NCBI GenBank assembly: GCA_042096095.1
Contig: JBELME010000077.1
Coordinates: 1-15,952 of the forward strand
Origin: Enterovibrio sp042096095
GTDB taxonomy: Bacteria > Pseudomonadota > Gammaproteobacteria > Enterobacterales > Vibrionaceae
Length of the DNA: 15,952 bases
Reading direction: 5' to 3'
In this document: piece by piece, positions 8,021-13,539 of the stretch
Position numbering within the stretch: position 1 is the first letter of the stretch
Layout: each line of letters starts with the position of its first letter
Notes under the pieces: generated by a model
Database searches by the model: none
Seen by the model: only the letters and a program-made list of their open reading frames with translations
Told to the model about the DNA's origin: nothing
Program-made: the position numbers and the translations under genes

Positions 8021-8638
8021 TCAGACAATCTGAAAGTCGTCAGCAGTAAGATCTGTAACTGAAATATTGTTAAGTGTGATGCTTGAACCGTTATCCAGAT
8101 CAATCACTGTGTTGTTGCCTACTTGCGTCATATCAAGCGAGGCAAAATCAGTGTCGCCAGATGCACGGATGAAGATCAGATCGACGCCGACTTCGAAATC
8201 TGTCACGCGGTCGCTGCCAGTGCCTTGCTCCAATACGTCGTCAAAGAAGAACGTATCTGCGCCACTACCACCGATCAGGAAGTCGTTGCCAGTACCACTG
8301 ACAAGCGTGTCGTCACCAGAACCACCAAACAAACGGTCTTGACCTGAGTTCGCGTACAAAGTGTCATTTCCGATGCCACCGAGAACATCGTCATTACCTT
8401 CGCCGCCGAAGAGGATGTCATCACCGCTTCCACCGCCAACATAATCGTCACCTTCACCGCCACGAACCACGTCGTTACCGCCGCCGCCGATCAAGAAATC
8501 GTCGCCGCTTCCGCCGAGGATAGTGTCATCACCACCAAACCCAATGATGCGGTCATCGCCACCAAAGCCATTGATCGTGTCTGCGTCTGGAGAACCACCT
8601 AGCGTGTCTACGCCACTTGTACCGTTAATTAAAGCCAT
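8021..8638 (-). CDS. cabA: Small RTX calcium-binding protein, CabA-like matrix protein (copy next to the exporter)
   Basis: 205 residues and very acidic. About 13 nonapeptide repeats of the form GGxGxDxxx fill residues 12-126 (such as FGGDDTILG, GGSGDDFLI and GGEGNDDVL). These RTX repeats bind calcium and fold as a parallel beta roll outside the cell. Residues about 127-205 form the C-terminal secretion region (DRVTDFEVGVDLIFIR, then ASLDMTQVGN) and end DDFQIV, the acidic-plus-hydrophobic tail usual for type I substrates. There is no N-terminal signal peptide. No enzyme domain is present, so a structural matrix role like V. vulnificus CabA is the best guess. The start has AAAGGA and AGGG upstream. 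It is the last gene before the exporter and is about 68% identical to the second copy. Assignment of the cabA symbol to this copy rests on its position. Confidence 0.85.
   Translation of the reverse strand: MALINGTSGVDTLGGSPDADTINGFGGDDRIIGFGGDDTILGGSGDDFLIGGGGNDVVRGGEGDDYVGGGSGDDILFGGEGNDDVLGGIGNDTLYANSGQDRLFGGSGDDTLVSGTGNDFLIGGSGADTFFFDDVLEQGTGSDRVTDFEVGVDLIFIRASGDTDFASLDMTQVGNNTVIDLDNGSSITLNNISVTDLTADDFQIV
8264..8602 (-). repeat. RTX nonapeptide-repeat coding tract, first copy
   Basis: About 13 tandem 27-base units encode GGxGxDxxx calcium-binding repeats at residues 13-125. The third codon positions vary freely between units, so this is a protein-level repeat kept by selection and not a recent DNA expansion. 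Confidence 0.85.
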
Positions 8639-8796
8639 GTTTCCCTGTGTCCTTTGTAAAGTTGCCTAAAGCAATTGAATGAATACCAACATTGACGTTT
8701 TTTGGTTTTTTAGAATGTTCGGCAAGCTTTAAAACATGGGAAGGCCTGCCAATTTTTGAGCAGGTATACTTTGACGCAGTCGACATTTTTATGTTG

Positions 8797-8820
8797 TCTC
8801 AATCTTGAGTGGGATTGAGA
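8797..8820. repeat. Repeated dyad element, copy 1 (possible operator)
   Basis: TCTCAATCTTGAGTGG (8797-8812) recurs exactly at 9001-9016. The core CTCAA-TC-TTGAG is a 5+5 dyad. In this copy the arms TCTCAATC (8797-8804) and GATTGAGA (8813-8820) also form a perfect 8-bp inverted repeat. It lies about 160 bases upstream of the nearer RTX start. Confidence 0.55.
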
Positions 8821-9000
8821 AAATGTCATCATGGTTTGACGTGGATTTATTGGTACAAATCAGCAAGTTCGTGAATGTGACACGACCATGTGACTTCTTG
8901 TTTTTTTGCTATTTCTCTAAGTAAATCAAGGTGATTAGGTATGCCTTGGTTTTCAAGTGTGTCGTGTCTAGGTTGTTGAACATGCAGTTTGATAAAAGAC

Positions 9001-9016
9001 TCTCAATCTTGAGTGG
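9001..9016. repeat. Repeated dyad element, copy 2 (possible operator)
   Basis: An exact 16-base match to 8797-8812, offset by 204 bases and containing the same CTCAA-TC-TTGAG dyad. The larger 8-bp inverted repeat of copy 1 is not kept here, so the shared part is the 16-mer. Confidence 0.55.
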
Positions 9017-9114
9017 AGGTCGCAATATCAGGACGTCAGGTGTGAGATTTCGATGTTAATGACGATGAAAACGTCCTTAGATTCGTCCAAAAACGAAGGG
9101 AAAATGAATGGTAA

Positions 9115-9147
9115 AGTAGGCAGCGCAAGGCTTGTGGGCTGCCTACT
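9115..9147 (-). terminator. Terminator-like hairpin after the farther RTX gene
   Basis: A perfect 10-bp stem AGTAGGCAGC (9115-9124) with GCTGCCTACT (9138-9147) lies 22 bases past the stop. On the minus strand it is followed by CTTTACCATTC, so the U-run is poor. It probably terminates or stabilises the 3' end of the upstream RTX mRNA. Confidence 0.6.
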
Positions 9148-9169
9148 GATGAGATGTCATGAAAATTAT

Positions 9170-9787
9170 TTAGACGATATGGAAATCACTCGCAGATAAA
9201 TCAGTGGATGTAATGCTGTTGAGGATGAAGCTCGAGCCGTCCGCAAGGCTTACTAACGTATTGTTACCCACTTGAGAGATGCTGAGTGACGCGAAATCAG
9301 TGTCACCTGTTGCGCGAATAAACAATGTGTCTATGCCTATTTCGAAATCGACAACGCGATCGTTGCCGGTACTGGTGCCAAGAATGTTATCGAAAAGAAA
9401 TGTATCGGCACCTGAACCTCCAATAAGGAAATCATTGTCGATGCCACTTACTAACCAATCATCGCCGTCTCCGCCAAACAATCTATCGTTGCCAGACACT
9501 GCAAATAATAAGTCGTTACCTATGCCTCCAAGTACGTCATCATTACCTTCTCCTCCGAAAAGGATGTCATCACCGCTACCGCCACCAACAAGATCGTCGC
9601 CAATACCGCCGCTCACGAAGTCGTTGCCAGCACCACCTGTCATCACGTCATTACCTCTGCCGCCGAATACATTATCGTCTCCGCCGAACCCTACTTTTAC
9701 GTCATCTCCTCCAAAGCTAAAGATATTGTCAGATTCATTTGTGCCATGAAGCGTTTCCGCTACAGCGGTGCCATTTATGTCAGCCAT
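9170..9787 (-). CDS. Small RTX calcium-binding protein, second CabA-like paralog
   Basis: 205 residues, the same length as the neighbouring RTX protein, and alignable without gaps (139 of 205 identical by my count). GGxGxDxxx repeats fill about residues 12-126 (FGGDDVKVGFGGDDNVFGG, then GGSGDDILF and GGEGNDDVL). The C-terminal region (DRVVDFEIGIDTLFIRATGDTDFASL) ends SDFHIV, an uncleaved type I secretion tail. Residues 67-92 are identical in both paralogs. Some repeats are less regular here (SGIDNDFLI in place of SGTGNDFLI). An AGGGG/AGGA site precedes the ATG. It probably shares the downstream exporter. Different roles, or expression under different conditions, would explain keeping both, but that is inference. 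Confidence 0.85.
   Translation of the reverse strand: MADINGTAVAETLHGTNESDNIFSFGGDDVKVGFGGDDNVFGGRGNDVMTGGAGNDFVSGGIGDDLVGGGSGDDILFGGEGNDDVLGGIGNDLLFAVSGNDRLFGGDGDDWLVSGIDNDFLIGGSGADTFLFDNILGTSTGNDRVVDFEIGIDTLFIRATGDTDFASLSISQVGNNTLVSLADGSSFILNSITSTDLSASDFHIV
9413..9751 (-). repeat. RTX nonapeptide-repeat coding tract, second copy
   Basis: About 13 tandem 27-base units encode GGxGxDxxx repeats at residues 13-125 of the second paralog, in register with the tract at 8264-8602. DNA similarity is highest over the block encoding residues 67-92, but roughly half of the codons there differ at the third base. Confidence 0.8.
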
Positions 9788-9897
9788 TGTCCTGCCCCTT
9801 TCTTAAATGAGCTACTAAGAAAGCCAACTGGGTCGTCATATGTTTTTAATTATGTTGCAGGGTGTGCTGAGGTGAATAGATGTGAGGATAAAGCGTA

Positions 9898-9920
9898 CAC
9901 CATGCCCTATGACTATGGTG
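9898..9920. promoter_or_regulatory. Inverted repeat upstream of the farther RTX gene (possible operator)
   Basis: Arms CACCAT (9898-9903) and ATGGTG (9915-9920) are separated by 11 bases, about 110-135 bases upstream of the RTX start at 9787, where a promoter for that gene must lie. A regulator site is possible. A six-base dyad can also arise by chance. Confidence 0.3.
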
Positions 9921-9957
9921 CAATAAACTATACAGGTGTGTATCGATTTTGCGGAAA

Positions 9958-9991
9958 TATAAGGAAACGCTTATAAAAGCCTTTCCTTATA
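9958..9991 (-). terminator. Terminator-like hairpin after the LuxR-type regulator
   Basis: Perfect 10-bp arms TATAAGGAAA (9958-9967) and TTTCCTTATA (9982-9991). The loop can pair further (GCTT 9969-9972 with AAGC 9977-9980) past one C:C mismatch. It begins 19 bases past the regulator stop. The following minus-strand sequence (TTTCCGC) has only a short T-run. It insulates the regulator from the farther RTX gene. Confidence 0.6.
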
Positions 9992-9996
9992 ACAAG

Positions 9997-10024
9997 TTAG
10001 CCTTGGTCGTTTAGCCTTGGTAGT
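9997..10024. repeat. 14-bp tandem duplication at the regulator stop
   Basis: TTAGCCTTGGTCGT (9997-10010) is followed directly by TTAGCCTTGGTAGT (10011-10024), 13 of 14 identical. The second unit holds the last codons and TAA stop of the regulator; the first lies just after the stop and is out of frame with it. This looks like a small slippage duplication. Confidence 0.6.
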
Positions 10025-10688
10025 CGAGGCCGATGACTGACAGGTTGTTCTTCGCCCAGAATACCGCTTGAACACGGTTCTTAACGTTGATTTTCTTGAA
10101 GATATTATACAGGTGAGACTTCACGGTATGTTCTGACACGAACAAGCTGTCTGCGATTTCGCTGTTGGATGCGCCCGTGACCAATTTACGCAATATCTGC
10201 TGTTCTCGGTTAGTCAGGCAAATCTCTGAATAATCGATCGCATTATTATTGTTCTGTTGGTAATAGTGGATGAGTTCAGCCAATTTTTGGCGGGGCAGCC
10301 AGTATTCACCAGAAAGCATTTTTTCGATGCCGTGGCACAAATGTTCTAGGTCATCTTCTTTTTTGAAGACACCTTTGATAAACGGCCAGCTTGCAAGTTC
10401 CTTGGCAGACAAATCGTGAGCATTAAACAGTGCAAAAACATGTTGCTCACTAAATGGCGCAAGACTCTGTTTCACATAGTTCACTGCATCACCTTCAAAC
10501 GCGCTTAAATCGATAAGCACAAGGCCTGAAGACGTTGCGAGTTTGTCGCCAATTCCTTGCTTTTCCACCAGCGCCACACTGCTCTCTATTTCTTTCTCGA
10601 GGCAGGAAATCAACGCATTGATTGTCATGCTAGGTTCAGAAACAAGCAGGATAGTGTATTTGTCTGAGGTGGTTTCAATGATTGGCAT
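10011..10688 (-). CDS. CsgD/VpsT/BrpT-class LuxR-type transcription regulator
   Basis: I use ATG 10688 (225 residues) rather than the in-frame GTG at 10739. The ATG has AGGG six bases upstream, the GTG has no ribosome site, and the resulting N-terminus (MPIIETTSDKYTILLVSEPS) lines up with E. coli CsgD. Residues 1-125 form a degenerate receiver-like domain (LVLIDLS with Asp60, ASWPFIKGVF at 99-108). Residues 130-133 are WLPR, in the place of the VpsT c-di-GMP motif W[FLM][TS]R. Residues 156-215 are the LuxR helix-turn-helix (LTNREQQILRKL, ASNSEIADSLFVSEHTVKSHLYNIFKKI, VKNRVQAVFWA). By family it controls biofilm-matrix genes; BrpT activates the cab and brp genes in V. vulnificus. It sits just upstream of the RTX/secretion genes, but also occupies the place next to ssb held by qstR in V. 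cholerae, so a QstR-like role is the main alternative. Confidence 0.88.
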   Translation of the reverse strand: MPIIETTSDKYTILLVSEPSMTINALISCLEKEIESSVALVEKQGIGDKLATSSGLVLIDLSAFEGDAVNYVKQSLAPFSEQHVFALFNAHDLSAKELASWPFIKGVFKKEDDLEHLCHGIEKMLSGEYWLPRQKLAELIHYYQQNNNNAIDYSEICLTNREQQILRKLVTGASNSEIADSLFVSEHTVKSHLYNIFKKINVKNRVQAVFWAKNNLSVIGLDYQG

Positions 10689-11084
10689 GTGTATCCCTAA
10701 TGCTTTAAATAAGTACGAAGCGGTTTCCCTCACCGACACTCAGTGGTGTAACTGGAACATGGTTCGCAAAATATATTAAGTCGCAGCATTCTAACTGCAC
10801 ATGCTGAAACCAATTCGTATCATTTCTTGAACTCTTGGATGAACAGCGCGCTGCGATGCTTCACTCAAACTCCTTGTAAGTCTAATACAATTTGCGTTTT
10901 GTCGTCGTTTCTTCACGCGATGTTTTTGATTTCATTCGTGCAAACAGAAAACTAATCTAGGCTTTTTAACAAGTCCACAGAATCAATTCAAAGCTGTGAA
11001 GAATTTTCCTGCATCTGTTATTATCACCGTTTAAGCGCTAATGGCGCATTTCGATGCCGTAATGAAAAGGTTTGGGAGCAAAAT
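10689..11084. promoter_or_regulatory. Divergent promoter region between the regulator and ssb
   Basis: 396 bases containing the 5' ends of two divergent genes. The only firm element is the ssb ribosome site GGGAG (11074-11078), six bases before its ATG. The stretch is AT-rich around 10900-11030, as expected for promoters, but I could not choose a convincing -10/-35 pair for either gene. I saw no LexA box of the CTGT-N8-ACAG form. Confidence 0.45.
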
Positions 11085-11609
11085 ATGGCCAGCCGTGGTG
11101 TAAACAAAGTAATTTTGATTGGCAACTTGGGCAATGACCCTGAAGTTCGCTATCTGCCAAATGGCGGTGCAGTTGCTAATCTGACCGTTGCGACCTCAGA
11201 AACGTGGCGCGACAAAAACACTGGCGAGAACAAAGAGATGACCGAGTGGCACCGTGTGGTGATGTATCGTCGTCTTGCTGAGATCGCGGGTGAGTACCTG
11301 AAAAAAGGGTCTAAAGTGTATTTGGAAGGCCGCCTGCAAACACGTAAGTGGCAGGGTCAAGATGGTCAAGACCGTTACACGACTGAAATCGTAGCGAACG
11401 AAATGCAAATGCTAGACAGCCGTTCTGGTGGTGGCATGGGCGGAGGTCAAGGCCAACAAGCTCAACAGCCGCAGCAACAAGGTGGTAACTGGGGTCAGCC
11501 TCAGCAGCCTTCTTACCAGCAGAAGCCGCAGCAGCAAGCACCTCAACAACAACCTCAGGCGCCTCAGTACAATGACATGCCTGATTTTGATGATGACATT
11601 CCGTTCTAA
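11085..11609 (+). CDS. ssb: Single-stranded DNA-binding protein SSB
   Basis: 174 residues, close to the E. coli length (178). The N-terminal OB-fold domain covers about residues 4-110 (GVNKVILIGNLGNDPEVRYLPNG, ATSETWRDKNTGE, TEWHRVVMYRRLAEIAGEYLKKGSKVYLEGRLQTRKW). A glycine/glutamine/proline-rich linker of about 55 residues follows, then the acidic tip DFDDDIPF that recruits replication and repair proteins. It coats single-stranded DNA as a tetramer in replication, recombination and repair. The ATG has a good GGGAG site. It is an anchor gene for synteny: in V. cholerae its neighbours are qstR and csrD (mshH). Confidence 0.98.
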   Translation: MASRGVNKVILIGNLGNDPEVRYLPNGGAVANLTVATSETWRDKNTGENKEMTEWHRVVMYRRLAEIAGEYLKKGSKVYLEGRLQTRKWQGQDGQDRYTTEIVANEMQMLDSRSGGGMGGGQGQQAQQPQQQGGNWGQPQQPSYQQKPQQQAPQQQPQAPQYNDMPDFDDDIPF

Positions 11610-11631
11610 TCACGCCGTGATGAAAACACCT

Positions 11632-11653
11632 TCAATCATCTTGGTATGATTGA
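11632..11653 (+). other. Small inverted repeat in the ssb 3' region
   Basis: Perfect 8-bp arms TCAATCAT (11632-11639) and ATGATTGA (11646-11653) with a 6-base loop CTTGGT, 22 bases after the ssb stop and 12 bases before the terminator. It has no U-run of its own. It may protect the 3' end or be chance. Confidence 0.35.
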
Positions 11654-11665
11654 CATGAATGCATA

Positions 11666-11697
11666 AACAAACCCTGCTTCGGCGGGGTTTGTTGTTT
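11666..11697 (+). terminator. Intrinsic terminator of ssb
   Basis: A 12-bp stem (11666-11677 with 11682-11693, one U-G wobble) is capped by a TTCG tetraloop. The arms are AACAAACCC and GGGTTTGTT around TGC/GCG. It is followed by GTTTC. It lies 57 bases past the ssb stop. Confidence 0.85.
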
Positions 11698-11838
11698 CAG
11701 GCTTCATGATTTTTCTCCTAACGCTTTCACACCACTTCTCCTCACTAAAACCGTCAATATTCTTCTGTATTGAATATGAGTCGAGTTGTTTATTGAACAT
11801 GAGCAATACTCTTTCGAATGCATAACGGAGAGACAGGC

Positions 11839-12393
11839 ATGAAGACAAGGTTAGCGGTTTCAATCTGTGCGTTGATGATGCTTTCATTCACCACAGAATC
11901 TATGGTGTTAACAAGCCCTCAAGTGACGGAAGGCGCGTCGTTAAACACCCAGCAGGTATTTAATCAATGGGGGTGTGAAGGGGGCAACGTTTCTCCCGAA
12001 TTAGTGTGGCGAGATGCGCCTAAAGGAACGAAAAGTTTTGCCGTGACCATGTATGACCCAGATGCGCCGACAGGCAGTGGTTGGTGGCATTGGGTGATGA
12101 TCAATATCCCTGCAAATCAAACGCAATTAGCCAGTGATGCTGGCAATGAAAACGGTAAAAAAGTGCCCAAAGGGGCTCAAATGCAGCGCAATGATTTTGG
12201 TTTTGTGGGCTTTGGTGGGGCGTGTCCACCACCAAACTCGGCGCCTCATAATTACAAAATCACCGTTTACGCCCTGGATGTCGACACACTTGGTGTGCCT
12301 GCGGATGGCTCGCCTGCATTAGCCGGGTATTACCTTCTTCAGCATCGAATCGGTGAGGCACAGCTGCTCGCGCCAACCAATACCAGAAAATAA
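11839..12393 (+). CDS. Exported YbhB/YbcL-family (PEBP, Raf-kinase-inhibitor-like) protein
   Basis: I start at ATG 11839 (184 residues), not the in-frame ATG at 11818, because GGAG lies 8 bases before it and the protein then opens with a clean signal sequence (MKTRLAVSICALMMLSFTTES). The rest is the phosphatidylethanolamine-binding fold: GGNVSPELVWRDAPKGTKSFAVTMYDPDAPTGSGWWHWVMINIPA carries the DPDAP and W-H-W ligand-pocket signature, and GACPPPNSAPHNYKITVYALDVD and YYLLQHRIGEAQL match the family C-terminal part. Bacterial members are of uncertain function. The signal peptide implies a periplasmic protein, as in YbcL. It lies between ssb and csrD, convergent with the LysR gene. Confidence 0.9.
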   Translation: MKTRLAVSICALMMLSFTTESMVLTSPQVTEGASLNTQQVFNQWGCEGGNVSPELVWRDAPKGTKSFAVTMYDPDAPTGSGWWHWVMINIPANQTQLASDAGNENGKKVPKGAQMQRNDFGFVGFGGACPPPNSAPHNYKITVYALDVDTLGVPADGSPALAGYYLLQHRIGEAQLLAPTNTRK

Positions 12394-12407
12394 CAAACCT
12401 TATGGTG

Positions 12408-13286
12408 TTACTGCGCCACTTTGTGCTTCATGAAGTCGATGAACAAGCGTGTTTTGGTATGGTTGTACTCGAGCTTTGGGTAATACGCATACGCCGCACT
12501 TTTGGGCTGACGGAGATCAGGTAGGACGGGAACTAATAACCCCTGATCCAGCTCTTTGCGAATGGTGACGTCGCCGACCAAAATAATTCCTAGCCCGGCG
12601 ACGGCAGCGTTTACTAAGGCTTCGGGGTTTGGCGACACAAAGTTACCCGTTAATCGCAGTTTTCTGCCGTGCTCAAATTCATGCTCCTGAGGGTGGCTGG
12701 TTGATCCGTAGAGCAAGCAATTGTGCTGAAGAAGCTGTTCAGGTTCGAGAATCGGCGAATGCTGCGCAAGGTAGCTGGGTGAGGCAAAAAAGCGCGGCTG
12801 GAAATCGAACAACTTGGTGGCAATAAAACTGGCGGAGTTGAAGTCAGCCAGTTCGCGCGTAATGACCACATCGAGATTGGGATCCGGCAATTGCCCTGGT
12901 GCAAGGGTGTGCATCTCAACTTGAATGTTCGGGTGTGCCGTTAGGAACTCGCCAATGTTGTTGATCAGCAGGCGACTTCCCGTGGCGAGAGGGGCGGCAA
13001 TACGCAATACGCCACTGACTTCACCGTAGGTTGAGGTGGTCTCAGACACCAGTTGGGTCCAGTCGTCAATCAGGAGTTTCCCGCGCTGGTAAAACAGGCG
13101 GCCAGCATCTGTCATGGTGAGGGTTCGTGTGGTGCGTTTGAGCAACTGAACCCCGAGTTGATTTTCAAGCCATGCGAGACGTTTAGAAAGCGCAGAGCTT
13201 GAGGTGTTAAGCTTTGTTGCTGCTTGCGCGAGCGACCCCATTTCAACCACGGTGACATAGCTTTTGGCGCAGGTAATCCAATCCAT
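12408..13286 (-). CDS. LysR-family transcription regulator
   Basis: 292 residues, normal for the family. The N-terminal winged helix-turn-helix covers residues 1-60 (FVTVVEMGSLAQAATKLNTSSSALSKRLAWLENQLGVQLLKRTTRTLTMTDAG, with small sequence variations). An effector-binding domain covers about 90-290 (GVLRIAAPLATG, PDPNLDVVITREL, AGLGIILVGDVTIRKELDQGLLVPVLPD). It resembles the large CrgA/DmlR-like group. Its ligand and targets cannot be read from the sequence. Its stop is 14 bases from the stop of the PEBP gene (convergent), so the two are neighbours but not an operon. It is divergent from csrD across a 253-base gap. Confidence 0.9.
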   Translation of the reverse strand: MDWITCAKSYVTVVEMGSLAQAATKLNTSSSALSKRLAWLENQLGVQLLKRTTRTLTMTDAGRLFYQRGKLLIDDWTQLVSETTSTYGEVSGVLRIAAPLATGSRLLINNIGEFLTAHPNIQVEMHTLAPGQLPDPNLDVVITRELADFNSASFIATKLFDFQPRFFASPSYLAQHSPILEPEQLLQHNCLLYGSTSHPQEHEFEHGRKLRLTGNFVSPNPEALVNAAVAGLGIILVGDVTIRKELDQGLLVPVLPDLRQPKSAAYAYYPKLEYNHTKTRLFIDFMKHKVAQ

Positions 13287-13539
13287 TTAATGATTCATTC
13301 CAATAGTATTGAGATTGCGTTCACTTTCATTTCGGGAAGAACGATAATATACCCAAACTGTTGATTAGGTCTGAGATTCATACAGGATCGCGCTGCGTCA
13401 GCCAGATACACATGTGGAACAACGCGTGCCCGTAAACGCGTACCAATATTCTAAAACACTTGCCGAAATGCAACCTTGGCCTCGCTAAACTGCATTAAAA
13501 GGATTTAGAGAGTGGTCAATACCAACTAGTGGACTTTAC

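Larger units (their letters stand above)
8639..9169 (-). promoter_or_regulatory. 531-base spacer between the two RTX genes; probable own control region for the nearer copy
   Basis: No convincing gene is seen on either strand. The spacer starts with a terminator-like hairpin after the farther RTX gene (9115-9147), contains two copies of a 16-base element (8797-8812 and 9001-9016) and is AT-rich near the nearer gene's start. Its size, against short gaps elsewhere in the cluster, implies the nearer gene has its own promoter. I could not place a confident -10/-35 pair. A small RNA could also fit, but nothing specific supports it. Confidence 0.45.

Noticed and set aside
8722..8757. Sigma-54 promoter upstream of the nearer RTX gene (minus strand TTGGCA region)
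   Set aside because: The minus-strand TTGGCAGG partly matches the -24 element but the TGC of the -12 element is missing at the right distance.
9279..9749. Plus-strand proline/serine-rich open frame opposite the second RTX gene
   Set aside because: Its PP/SS/LP pattern is the antisense of the glycine/aspartate RTX repeats, so it is a by-product of those codons.
8264..9751. Regular repeats that might suggest a CRISPR array
   Set aside because: The period is 27 bases, continuous and in frame, encoding RTX nonapeptides with variable third bases; there are no spacers.
10689..10739. Extended N-terminus of the LuxR-type regulator from GTG 10739
   Set aside because: No ribosome site precedes the GTG, and the ATG at 10688 has one and aligns with the CsgD start.
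10740..11084. LexA (SOS) box upstream of ssb
   Set aside because: I searched by eye for CTGT-N8-ACAG and saw none in this gap.
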